DNA of 64,000 nt from Chitinophaga sp. sic0106 (lineage in GTDB: Bacteria; Bacteroidota; Bacteroidia; Chitinophagales; Chitinophagaceae). Numbering within the stretch: position 1 is the stretch's first letter; every line of letters begins with the position of its first letter. The notes below the pieces were generated by a model. That model was not told where the DNA came from and did not search any database. It saw only the letters and a list, made by a program, of their open reading frames with translations. The position numbers and the translations under genes were made by a program. Positions 44,464 to 56,500 of this stretch are shown one piece after another. Where the stretch lies: the NCBI RefSeq assembly GCF_019219075.1, contig NZ_JAHUWJ010000016.1, forward strand, positions 62,001-126,000, read 5' to 3'.

Positions 44464-44542
44464 TTTAACAACAATGGCCAGCGACCTACGGTCGCTGGCC
44501 ATTGTTGTTAAACCGGGAGCCGAATGCTCCCGGTTTAACAAC
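44464..44542. repeat. Paired perfect hairpins sharing a 9-base junction
   Basis: Hairpin 1: perfect 23-bp arms (44464-44486 with 44490-44512) and a 3-base loop. Hairpin 2: perfect 17-bp arms (44504-44520 with 44526-44542), 5-base loop. The junction gttgttaaa (44504-44512) belongs to both, and its complement tttaacaac stands at both outer ends, so the junction can pair left or right but not both. No U-run on either strand. Located between convergent genes. Confidence 0.85.
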
Positions 44543-44547
44543 AGATC

Positions 44548-45198
44548 TTATTTAGCCGCCTTTTGCAGCAACTGCTTCGCATAACCTTCTCCCCAGTTAG
44601 GGTCCAGCTTACCGGCAGGCTTAAACGCTGCATACTTCTGCAATGCCACTTCCAGCAGCGCCTTACCGCCTGTTTTACTGCCACCAAAAGCCTCTGGTGT
44701 AAACAACAGCGCCTGGCCCTGTAACAGGTATACACGTGGGTTTTCGGCATTCAGCTTTTTACCTTCTTCCAAAGCCTGCGCTGAAATAGGACCGTATTTT
44801 TCGGCACGGCTCATCGGGTCCACCGTTAGGCGGGCAGTTGCTATCAAGGATTTTATACAGGAGATTTCAGAGCTGTTACCCTCCAGTTGCTCCGCCTTGG
44901 TAACATCTACTTCTGCCTGATCGGCCAGCGCATCTACCTTACTCTTATCCTGTTGCATTAACGCACTCATTACATTGCAGTAAGCTGCGTAATAATAGGG
45001 CTGCCACTGACTTTTTTCTGCACCGGCAATACGTTCAAACAATCCTGCTTTTTGCACCAGTGCATCAGGGGTAAAGGTGGCGCTGCTGTCCAGCTCACCA
45101 ATGTTTTTGGCCATTGCCTGCTCGTACTGCGCGCTCTGCGCCATGGCTGCCGAAGAAATACCGGCCATTACTACTAACGATAAAAAGAAACGTTTCAT
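44548..45198 (-). CDS. Secreted helical-repeat (TPR-like) protein
   Basis: A 216-aa protein with a signal peptide (KRFFLSLVVMAGISSAAMAQ). The mature part is helical and alanine-rich, with repeat-like pairs such as WQPYYYAAYCNVMSAL and NPRVYLLQGQALLFTPEAF that resemble tetratricopeptide repeats. Function unknown; probably periplasmic. It starts 25 bp after the stop of the TonB-dependent receptor, so it is likely cotranscribed and may assist it. Confidence 0.78.
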   Translation of the reverse strand: MKRFFLSLVVMAGISSAAMAQSAQYEQAMAKNIGELDSSATFTPDALVQKAGLFERIAGAEKSQWQPYYYAAYCNVMSALMQQDKSKVDALADQAEVDVTKAEQLEGNSSEISCIKSLIATARLTVDPMSRAEKYGPISAQALEEGKKLNAENPRVYLLQGQALLFTPEAFGGSKTGGKALLEVALQKYAAFKPAGKLDPNWGEGYAKQLLQKAAK

Positions 45199-45222
45199 AA
45201 TATTGATTTTTTAGGGAGAGAA

Positions 45223-47379
45223 TTAAAGGTTGTTGATAATATCCTGACGCCTGTCAGTACCGAAGTTCATGAACATGCCCACAAAAATAAATCGCGGTAC
45301 ATTCGGCACAATCTCATTCCGGCGCAAACCATCGGTGCTGTAGCGGTAACCGAAAATCTGTTGCTGATTGAACACGTTAGTTACCTGCACTACCAATATG
45401 GTAAAGGCTTTGCGAATAGAGGTCAGGTAACTGACGCTGGCTCCTACGGAATTATAATTAATCGTTTTATCCGTCATAAATTTACCTGCCGGCTGGTTAG
45501 GGTTGTAATACGGACGACCGCTCGCAAAGCTGTAAGTAAGGCCAAAGTTGGTTTGAATCTTTGTAACAAAATATTTAGCCACTACACTCGCCGTGTGATT
45601 AGCTGCAAAATCCGGTTGTACCCTGTAGGGATAGTTCAGGTAATCCCGCTTGGTATCCAGGTAGGAGTACGACACCCAATAGTCCATGTTCTTCACGGTT
45701 TTTCTGTCTCTCCAAAACAACTCGATCCCTTTTGCAAAACCATCACCATTGTTATTATAGTCCGGCACTGTTTTTACGAGATTTTTATATTGCTTGTAAA
45801 ATACCTCTGTACGGAATGTATAATTATTGCTGAGCAACTGATAGCTGGCAATGTAATGCGTGGCTTTCATGTAGTCCAGCCCGCGATCAAAGCGCAGATA
45901 CTGTGGTTCCGGCTTCTGGTAATAATCACCATAGGCGAGTGAAAACTGACCGTTATATCCCACTTTATACGCCAATGAAGCCCGCGGTGCAAAGTTCACT
46001 TTTCCCAATACGCTGGAATACTCCGTACGGCCTCCGAATCTCCCTGCCAAAGCCGGAGTAAAATATACATCCGCTTCCACAAACCCGGCAGCGTAATTAT
46101 CCGCATAGTTTGCATTGTATTGATTAAAGGCAGAACGTTCCACGGCATACTGGTATTCCGCCCCCACACGCAGGGCCGAGAAATTGCCGAGTCCTTTGGT
46201 AAGCATGAGTTTCGTTTGCGTAAGATCAGAACGTACGCCAATATTGGTTTCTGCCGGATTTTTAGGCAGCGTATCTGTTTTAATTTTATCAGTATTGGTA
46301 CTGAAAGAAGCACCGGCATAAAGTTTCCAGCCACTACCCAAACTTTCCTTATACGTCAGATTTGTGTAGAAGTTATGGTTTCTTACCTGGTAGGACTCCG
46401 TATTACCCGGATATTCCAGGCTGTTGTAGTTAAATCCCATATTGCTCCAGTTTCCATACCCGTAAAATTTAAGCATACCGGTTTTAGAAGTCTTCCTTCT
46501 GAAATTGGCGGAGGTACCAATAATTTCCGGGCCGAGGTTCACTTCCTGTTTGGGTTTTACCACATTGAAATAAGGAGCCAGGTTGGTGTAATCCGCTTCC
46601 ACGCCATAGGACGTTTTCTTGTCCTTCGACAGATTTTCCAGGCCGCCGCTGACGCCGATTACAGATACACCTAATGAAGCCGAAGAACGCGTGGGCAGAT
46701 CCGTAGATTCCAGGATTAACGCGGATGAAAGGCCCTGTCCGTACTGTGCGGAATAACCTCCGCTGCTGAAAGTTGTGCCTTTAAACAGGAAGGGTGAAAA
46801 CCTTCCTCTGCCCGGCATATCAGGAGCACCGCTGGAAAAGGGATTTCTTACCAGCATACCATCAATCACGGTTTGTGTTTCGTAACCCGTACCGCCTCTC
46901 ACAAACAGCCCTTCGCGGTCATTGGTTTGCTGGGTACCGGGCAGTGTTTTAATAGCATTTACGATATCAGCACCAGCACCGGCGGTGGTCACGATATCCA
47001 GTGGTTTCAATACGGTATTCTTCTTTTCATCGCTGGCCTCAAAGCTGCCGGCAGCAATGGTTACCAGCTTCAGATCGCGGGCCACATTCTTCAGCACAAT
47101 ATCCAGTTGCTGAGCGGTGGCTGTGCTTATTTTCATTTCCAGTGGCTGATAACCGGCCATCGTTGCTATCAGCGTTTGTTCGCCGGCGGGCGTTACCTGG
47201 AAACTGAAGGTACCATCTGCTTTTGTAACAGCACCATCGTAGGAATCTTTTATGGAGATGTTGGCGCCCGCCACCGGGCGTTTTTTTCCGTCAGTTACTT
47301 TTCCGGAGATATTTACCTGGGCGGAAAGCCAGGCTGGCAGCAGTACAGCAATAATCAGAATTCGGTTGAACGGTGACAT
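45223..47379 (-). CDS. TonB-dependent outer-membrane receptor
   Basis: A 718-aa receptor. Signal peptide (NRILIIAVLLPAWLSAQ), then a carboxypeptidase-regulatory-like beta-sandwich (VNISGKVTDGKKRPVAGA), the plug domain (ALKTLPGT-like segment NAIKTLPGTQQTNDREG, FVRGG) and a C-terminal barrel. ATG 47379 is chosen over a longer reading with no signal peptide at its start. No SusD-type partner is adjacent, so a carbohydrate-uptake (Sus) pair is unlikely; iron or another ligand is possible. A secreted TPR-like protein follows. A -7 box lies 24 bp upstream. Confidence 0.92.
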   Translation of the reverse strand: MSPFNRILIIAVLLPAWLSAQVNISGKVTDGKKRPVAGANISIKDSYDGAVTKADGTFSFQVTPAGEQTLIATMAGYQPLEMKISTATAQQLDIVLKNVARDLKLVTIAAGSFEASDEKKNTVLKPLDIVTTAGAGADIVNAIKTLPGTQQTNDREGLFVRGGTGYETQTVIDGMLVRNPFSSGAPDMPGRGRFSPFLFKGTTFSSGGYSAQYGQGLSSALILESTDLPTRSSASLGVSVIGVSGGLENLSKDKKTSYGVEADYTNLAPYFNVVKPKQEVNLGPEIIGTSANFRRKTSKTGMLKFYGYGNWSNMGFNYNSLEYPGNTESYQVRNHNFYTNLTYKESLGSGWKLYAGASFSTNTDKIKTDTLPKNPAETNIGVRSDLTQTKLMLTKGLGNFSALRVGAEYQYAVERSAFNQYNANYADNYAAGFVEADVYFTPALAGRFGGRTEYSSVLGKVNFAPRASLAYKVGYNGQFSLAYGDYYQKPEPQYLRFDRGLDYMKATHYIASYQLLSNNYTFRTEVFYKQYKNLVKTVPDYNNNGDGFAKGIELFWRDRKTVKNMDYWVSYSYLDTKRDYLNYPYRVQPDFAANHTASVVAKYFVTKIQTNFGLTYSFASGRPYYNPNQPAGKFMTDKTINYNSVGASVSYLTSIRKAFTILVVQVTNVFNQQQIFGYRYSTDGLRRNEIVPNVPRFIFVGMFMNFGTDRRQDIINNL

Positions 47380-47403
47380 TGTAGGGGAATCATTTTGTTG
47401 AAT

Positions 47404-47411
47404 CAAAGGTA
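47404..47411 (-). promoter_or_regulatory. -7 box (TACCTTTG) of the TonB receptor gene
   Basis: Full TAnnTTTG match on the minus strand, 24 bp before the ATG and just beyond the terminator of the giant gene, so the receptor is its own unit. Confidence 0.5.
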
Positions 47412-47431
47412 TAATGGCTGAAAAGCTGCAC

Positions 47432-47484
47432 AAAAAAACGCCTCAGATATTCGGTCAATTTTCACCGAATATTTAAGGCGTTTT
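47432..47484 (-). terminator. Terminator of the giant gene
   Basis: Stem of aaaacgcct and tattcggt blocks pairing with their complements across 47434-47484, with a 3-base mismatch, followed on the minus strand by seven U. A good intrinsic terminator. Confidence 0.8.
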
Positions 47485-47593
47485 ACCGACAACGCTATAC
47501 CAGTAAAGGATTCAGGCGCAAACAATTACTGGTAGCGAGCTTTTTCTCCATCTCTCTGCCGGTGTAAAACACCGGTGAAAATGGTTTGAATTT

Positions 47594-50500
47594 CTACCGT
47601 ACCAGTTCTATCCAGCCTTTATATTCTCTGTCACCGTTACCGGTATTGAGTTGGAGAATATAGAAATAGGTGCCTTCATTGAGGCCATTACCATCCCATT
47701 CATTATGATAATTTTTGGACTGGTACACCTGGTTACCCCAGCGGTTATAGATGAGCAGCGTGGAGTTTGGATAGCGTTCGATGCCTGGCACTTTAAAGTA
47801 ATCGTTTTTACCATCGCCATTAGGGGAAATGATATTTGGCAGGAAGATATCATCACCGGTAACCGGTATGGCTTCGGTAGTGTCGTAGTTATTTGACAGG
47901 TCGAAGTCTGGCAGCAGACCGGTAACTGCTGCGGCATTTTTAACTGCGCCGGTATTGGTTACCCTGGCTGTTAATGCCATGGTATGCACATCATTTACCT
48001 GCATGGCGCCAATGCTCCAGGTGAGTATCCTGCTGGCGGCATCGTAGGTGACACTGCCGGTACTAACCGTAGGTTGGCCGACCAACTCCAGGTTTGCCTG
48101 CAGAGTATCCCTTACCGTTACGAGTCTGGTTAGCCTTGGTCCTGCGTTGGTAACAGCTATGTCAAATACAACCCGGTCGCCTACATGCAGGGAGGCTGCT
48201 CCCTGATAGGTTTTGGTGAGCCGCAGGTCTGTTTTGTTCTGCTGCGTTACAACTGAGTTGATTACCCTGCTGGAATTGTTGTCCGGTATCGGATCTGTTA
48301 CCCCGTTTGGCGTCACAATAAAGGCCTGATTGGTTACAATACCGATACCAGTCACCTGACCTTTTATGACAATGATCGCGCTGCTACCTACCGGGAAAGT
48401 ACCTATTGTAGCACGTAGCTGGTTATTGACAACTGTTAGTTGTACATTACCGGCACCTCCGGAAGTAGTTTCCACACCAGCGCTGATATTTGTTATTCTG
48501 GCAGGAATCAGGTCGGTAATCACGGCACCGTCGCCGGCTGCCGGGCCATTGTTACGGGCTATCAGTGTGTAGGTAATAAAGGCACCGTCTTCCAGTTCCA
48601 GGTCACCGAGTTTAGTAATCATAAGGTCCGCTACTCTCGTAACGGTAGTTAACACCGTGTTTGAATTAACTACGACGCTACCCACCGCTGCCGTGCCTGT
48701 GTTGGAAATCTGCCCGCTGAAGTCAGCCCTGATTCGTGCCGTGATAGTGATCACAATGGCGTTAGTATCTCCCGCAGGTAAATTACCTAATACATTGATA
48801 GGCGTATTGGTGCCCACTGCAATACTATTGAGTGTAGCCCTGCCTACAGGGGTAGCTACCCATTTATAGCCGCTGAAATTAGCTGCTGACAATGCATCAC
48901 CAATGGTTACAGCTGCGCCATCAGTTGGCCCGCTGTTAGTTACCCGCAGCACGTAGGTGATGCTATCACCCGCATTAGCCCTGGCCGGACCTGTTTTCAC
49001 GGCCTTCAATGCAAAGCTCTTATTGATGGTTGTTACCACCATATTAGAGCGTGCAGTTGTACCATCAGTAGCCTTCACCACGGCCGTATTATTAATACTG
49101 GCAGCGGTGGTATTAGCAGGAATACGGCCCGTAACGCGTATTTGTATGGAGTTAGCGGCACCTACCGGTATGGAACCATTTAGGGAGATGTTATTGCCGC
49201 TACCGGTACTTGGCCCGGTGATAAACGCAGTTCCTACGCCGGAGGCAGACCAGGTAACATTCGTCAGCAATGCGGGGACTGTATCCGTGATAATAGCACC
49301 GTCAATGTTGGAAGTTCCAAGGTTACTCACAGAAATCTGGTAGCTCACAGCCTCCCCGGCATTAGCGGTAGCAGGGCCCGTTTTGGCGATCCCAGGCGCC
49401 GCTTGTTTGGTTACCAGCGTGACAACCGCTGCCTGTTGAGAACGGCCTTTTGTATCACGTCCAGTGGCCACGTTTACCAACCTTCCTGTAAATGCCGGAT
49501 CAATAGTACCATGTACCACAATATGCACGTGGTTACTATCACCCGCAGGCAGTGTACCCGTTACCGTTACATTGTTACCACTTCCGGTTACCGGTGACGT
49601 TAACACCGCATTTCCGGAGGTGCTAACCGTCCAGGTTACATTATGAATATCTGGCACTACCACATCAGAGATCAAGCCATTTATCAGGTCACTGGGACCA
49701 TAGTTGGTAGCATCGATCAGGTAGGTAATTCGGCTGCCGCTGGCGGCTCTTGCCGGGCCGGATTTTGTAAGTTGTACATTTTCATTCTGGGTAATGGCCG
49801 TTACCACATGGTCCCTGTCGAGTATCTGGTTACCTTCAGCCACATGGCAAACATTACTGATTACACCAGTATCAGACGGATTCACGGTACCAGTGATGGT
49901 TACGGTAATATTATTCTGCGTGCCTACGCCCAGTGTACCATTTACTAAAACATTGTTACCACTGCCGCTGCTGCCGCCGGTAATGGTACCGCCAGTGGCC
50001 ACAGCACTCCAGGTCACATTACGAACTTTGGCAGGCACCACATCCGTGATACGGAGGCTGTTTAACGGCACATATCCTGTGTTTTGTACCACCAGCGAAT
50101 AGGTAATACCAGCGCCTGCGGATACTGTATCTGGTCCTGATTTTTGTATGGTCACCTTTGGATCGGAGATCACATTGGTGGCTACCGTGCTGCTATCGAT
50201 CAGTGCACCTGTTTGTGCCGTGGCCGTGTTAGTGAGCACACCAGAGAAAGTGGTATCTATCGTACCCACTAAGCTCACTAATATTGAATTATTACTGCCC
50301 GCTGGTATACTGCCGGTAAAGGAGATGTTGCCGGTGCCTGATAAGGAAGTACCACCATTGATGGTAGCGCTGCCTTGTGCTGTTGCCTGCCAGGCAGCCC
50401 CCTGGATGGCGGCAGGAATAATATCACTCACCTGGATAGCCGGCGCATCTGAAGGACCGGCATTGGTTACAACGATGCCATAGGTAGCACGCCCACCTGC

Positions 50501-53500
50501 ATTTGCCTGTTGCAGACCTGTTTTAGTAATGCTTACAGCAGTATTGGAAGCTACAATTGTATTAACAGTATTAGAAGGCACATTTACGCCGTTTACCACA
50601 CCGACTGCATAATTACTGATAGTGCCGGTAAAGGACGGTGCTACTTTTCCGGTGATGGTCAGCAATATACTATTGGCTACACCGGCAGGCATATCAGCAG
50701 TAAAATCAGGGTTCCCTGTTTTGTTGATGACGTTGCCTCCCTGGATGCTGCTCCGTCCATTAGCCCTGGCACTCCAGTGTACATCCTGTAAAGTAGCTGC
50801 CAGCGTATCTACTATCCTGATGCCGGTACCTGCTGATGGACCGTTGTTAACCACGGATACACTGTATGTAATCAAGGACCCTGCAGCGGCACTGTCAGGG
50901 CCTGTTTTGTGCAGGTCAAGGCCGGCAAAGTTAGACACATTGGTCACCACCGTATCAGTAAGTATGGCTTGGTTCGGCAACTGTGTTTGGCCTACGTTCG
51001 TAATAGTACCTGTAAATGCCGGATCAATTGTACCGTGTACATTCACCACGATCCTGCTGGCCGCATTAGCCCTGATATTGGCTGTGAGCACCACGTTACC
51101 AGGAATATCAGTAGTAGCACCGCTGGTTATTACAGCACTGTCTTCCGCGACGGCAGTCCACACAGGGTTAAGTATCTGCGCCGGTATAAGATCGCCGATA
51201 GTAACGCCGATAGCATCGGCAGGGCCACGATTGATGACCGTGATTACGTAGTCGATTGGTGCGCCAGCCTGTGCAGCAGCCGGACCTGATTTGTTGATGG
51301 AAATACCTGCCCGGGTTGTTACCACCGTCTGTACCTGGTTGCTGGCGTAATCGGTACCTCCGTGAGCGGCATGGCCTGTATTCAGGATCGTGCCGGTGAA
51401 GTCGGTACGTACATCACCTTCTATAAAAATGCGGGCAATACCACCATCAGACAAGTTAGCCTGCACATTCAACAGGTTGCCTGTACCAGTGGCACCGCTG
51501 ACGATGGAACCATTGATAGCACTGGCCGTCCAGCTAACGTTGGTGAGTGAAGCGGCGATGGTATCCAGTATAGTAATACCATTGGCAGTAGCCGGACCCG
51601 GGTTTGACACCTGTAGCACATAACTCACATGACCGCCGGAAGCAGCTGCATCCGGACCTGATTTAAGGATCTGTAATGCGGTGTTGGCCGATACTACGGT
51701 GTTCACCACGGATGTTACCGGCGATGGACCGCTCACACCCGCAGGCAGCGTAGCCACCGCTGTATTAGTGATCACTCCCTGGAAGGCCGGATCCACAGTA
51801 CCACTAACGGTGATGAATACACTGCCTTGTCTGGCAGGAATAGAAGCATTCAGGGAAATATCTCCACTTCCTGAGCCGGTGGTAACTGTAGCACCATCCT
51901 GCCCTACTGCTGTCCACGTTGGATTCAGGATGGCGTATGAAATCGTATCGGCTGTCAGTGCATTTACCACATCAGCCGCACCACCATTGGAAACTGTAAT
52001 GGTGTAAGTGATGGGCAGGCCCGCCTGCAAGGCCAGCGGCCCTGTTTTATTGATCCTCAGATTTACTGACTTATCAATGTTAGTGACCACTGTGGAGGAC
52101 TGTGGCGGAGCAGTGCCCAGCGTGGCGGTATTCGTAACCGTTGCTCCCGCTGTAGATAATACAATAGCATCTGCCGTAATAGTAATAACTCCTGAAAGAC
52201 TACTTCCTACATTCACGGTGGCGGCTATATTATTTTCGGTACCTGTCGATGGAGTGATGGATGCATTACCCGTTGGCACTGCATTCCAGCCTATCACCTG
52301 CAAGTCGGCCGGCAAGTTATCCGTAAATGCAATGCCATTCAGGTCAGTCAGACCATTGTTATCAATCGTCATCACATACTGTATAGTATCACCTATATGT
52401 GCAAGGGCAGGACCTGATTTAGCCACGGCGCCTCCTACGAATGTGCTGGTAGTGGAGGTAACGGTACTGGTATTATTGGTGAGATTATCGTCCGTCATTC
52501 CCGCAGGAGGTGTAACAGTAGCGGTGTTGGTGATACTGGCTGCTACAGCCGGCGTTACTATACCATTGATAGTAACAATGACTGCATTGCCGGCACCGGC
52601 GGCAATATTTACGACCAATGATCCGTTTTGGCCCACAATAGAAGGCGACATAGCACTGGCATTACCGGTGGTAGTGGCGCTAGCACTGGTAATCGTAATA
52701 CCTGCCGGCACCACATCTGCAATAGTTGCACCCAATACATCGGAAGGACCATTGTTGGTCACCTTAATGGTATATGTCACATTTTGTCCGACCCGGATGG
52801 TAGCGGGACCCGACTTAGTGATGGCCAGGTCCGCATGTTGGGACACCGCAGTTACAAATGTAGCAACAGCCTGCGGCACTCCTACAGCAATGGCGGAAGC
52901 TGTATTGATAATATTTCCCGGCTGTACATCCGGTTTCACGGTGGCATGAATCACTACCTGAATGCTGGCCACATCGGCAGGTAAGTCGCCGGTAAAGGAT
53001 ACATTACCCGTGCCGCTGTTTGCTGATACAGTAGCGCCTGCGCCTGTTGGGGTAGCCGTCCACGTTACATTGGTGAGGCCGGATGGTATTACGTCATTAA
53101 ACGTATATCCGTATACGTTACTAGGGCCGGCATTGGAGAGTGTAAGCGTGTAAGTAATATTTTCACCGGCAGCGGCCAGTGAAGGCCCACTCTTCGTCAG
53201 CTTCATATCAGCCCTGGAAGTAATGGTGGTATTAACATTCGATACTACCGGCAGATTACCGGGAATCGCGCCCACTGCGGTGTTCGTCAGCGTGCTTTGT
53301 TGATAGGCCGGGTCCAGCTGGCCACTCACCGTAATAAGAATACGGTTGCCATTACCGGCAGCAATACCAGCAGTAAGATTAATATCACCTGTGCCTGATG
53401 TGGCACTCACAGTAGCATTACCAGTGGTGGTAACGTTCCAAACCGGGTTAAGGATACCCGGATTTATTACGTCACCGATATTCATGGTTGGAATATCAGA

Positions 53501-56500
53501 TGGTCCTGAGTTACTCACATTAATGGTATAAGTTACCGCATCACCCGGATGCAGAGCAGCAGGACCTGATTTTTGTAATTGCAGGCCCGGACTATATATC
53601 AGGCTGGTGTTTACCGTATCGGTTATTTCGGCCTGGTCCGGTGAGCTGGCTCGTCCAATATTTTGTAGGGTAGACGGAGTGGCATCCGGTTTTACAGTAC
53701 CACGTACCGACACATAAATAGCATTGGTACCACCGGCATTGATATTCCCGGTAATGTTAACAGAATTACCCGTTCCGGAAGATGCAGAGGTAATTTGTGC
53801 ATTGCCTGTTACCAATGCATTCCACGTTACATTGATAATATCCGCAGGCACAATATCGGAGATAGTGACGCCAGTTGCGTTACTTGGCCCGGTGTTTCGC
53901 ACCACGATGCTATAGTTGATTTGCCCCCCTATATTGGCTCTGGTTTGGCCTATTTTGGCCATTGACAATCCAGGTTTACGGTATACTACCGTTTGTGTTT
54001 CATTAGAGCTTACCACCGGTAAGCCGGTCATATTTACCAGCGCGCTGTTGGTAATAATTCCGGTAAAGGCAGGATCTACTGTGGCACTGATATTAATGCG
54101 GATATAGTTATTAGCGCCAGCACCAATATTTCCTGTTACCAGCAAATTATTTCCGCTGCCACCACCTGATACCACACTCGCATTTCCCGATGAAACAGAG
54201 GTCCACGTTACATTTTGCAGGGTAGCAGGTAAGGGGTCGGTAATATTAAGATTAGTAGCATCAGAAGGACCACTGTTGGTCACCAACAAAGAGAAATTGA
54301 TTATACCGCCTGCGGCCACTGAGTCGGGTGCTGTTTTAACAATTTTTACATTGGGCTTATTCGTTACCGTAGTTACAATGGTATCACTGTAGTTAATGGC
54401 ATTGCCTGGGGTAAATATGGCGCCAATGTTACGGAATGTACCCGTAAAATCAGGACGTACCGTACCCGCCACATTCACGAATATATGGTTACCTGTATTA
54501 CCGGGGATATTCCCGGTGATCAACACATTATTGCCCGTGCCTGTTTGGCCTGTAGCAATAGTAGCATTGCCGGTAATACTGGCGGTCCAGGTGACATTAG
54601 TGATTTCCTGCGGCACCACATCCTGCAAGGTGATATTATTAGCGTTTGCAGTGGAGAGGTTGGTAGCTATCAATGTGTAATTGATCACTTTACCGGCACT
54701 GATGGTATCAGGACCCGTTTTCTGTAGTACCAATGCCGGATTATTCAGGATCAGCGTTTGTACGGTGGATTTCACAGAATCGATATGATCAATAGTTTCG
54801 GCTGCTAGGTTTAATACCGTTCCGGCTGCGGAAGGATCAGCAGTAGCATTTATTGTGATCCGTACATTGCCGTTAGATGCAGGAATACTGGCGTGCGTAA
54901 CCACATTGTTACCTGTGCCGGTAGCACCTGAAATAATGGTGGCGCCGCCACTGGTAAAGGTTGTCCACGTTACATTGATCATTTCTTTTGGTACCATGTC
55001 GGAGATATCCACATCTGCTGCATCTGATGGCCCCTGGTTGGTTACATCAATTGTGTACACCACTTTACCACCGGCTACTACCTGCTGTGGTCCTGATTTC
55101 TGAATCAGCAGTTGCGGGCGACTCACAATCGTGGTAGCAATCGTATCGCTCGGAACAGCGGTACCACCGCCAGGTGTGGCCATAGCTACGTTTTGTATGG
55201 TGCCCTGGAATCCTGGTGCGGACTTCCCAAAGATAAATATATCGACCAGGTTGCCGGCGCCATGAGGGATGTTAGCGATGAGGCTTACATTATTACCGGT
55301 GCCGGTGGCGCCGCTGGTAATGGTGGCTGCACCAGCAACAGCTGTAGTCCAGTATACGCCGGTGAGTGTTGCCGGCACTACATCGCTGATAACTACCTGT
55401 TGCGCATCAGAAAGCCCCGAATTGGAAACACGAACCAGGTAATTTAGTACCAGGCCCGCTGTGGCAGTATCAGGACCACTTTTTACTACCTGCAGTTTAG
55501 GTTGACTCAATACATCCGTAGTGACCACATTGGATGGATAGCTGGTGCCATTGCCGGTTGCAGCCGTTGCCTGGTTGGTGATAGTACCGCTAAATGTCGG
55601 GTCTACCAGGAGGTTCACTGTAACATGTATGGCATTACCCGCTCCGGCCTTAATATTACCTACCACTTCCAGCACATTCCCATTGGTAATTACGTTGGTA
55701 ACGGCTGCACTACCTTCCGTAGAGGTTTTGACTACCATGTTACTTAACATGGCAGGGAATGTATCTTTTAGCATAACAACAGCCGCATCTGAGGGACCCG
55801 GGTTCAGGATGGTGAGGTTATAGGTGATTGTACCACCGGCTGCTATGGTGGCAGGACCGGCTTTTACTACCTGTAACTGCGAATTGCTGTTAACAATAGT
55901 TTCTACCCTGTTAGAGCTGGTTTGGTCATTGTTCACTGTTACGCGGCCCTCATTGGCGATCACTCCCATCACTGATGGCCTGATGGTAGCAGTAATTGTG
56001 ATGGTAACGATATTATTTGTACCTGCAGGAATATCTGCTATTACATTGAGCGTGTTGCCGGTACCAGCGGCTCCTGATTTAATAGCAGCTGCACCTACAG
56101 CTGTGGCTGTCCAGGATACGTTAGTCAGTGACGTCGGCAAATCATCTGCAATCAATGCATTAACCGCATTGGAAGGTCCGCTGTTAGTGACATTGAGCGT
56201 GTATGTAATCACCGCACCTGCATCTGCGGTGGCCGGGCCGGCCTTCACAATGCTTAGCGCAGGTTCATTTTCTACGATAGTTTTGTTATTCGCCTCTTTA
56301 GTAGTGCCGTTTGCTGTGGCATAAGCCGTATTGCTCAGGATGCCCGCTGCATCCGGGTTTACGGTACCATTTATTGTCAACACAATCTGGCTACCGGTGC
56401 CGGCTGGAATATCCACCGTGGAGCCTATGATGTTTCCTGTACCGGAAGCTGCTCCACCGGCGGCTACTGCTGCGCCTCCGCTGCCAGTAATGCGCCACGA

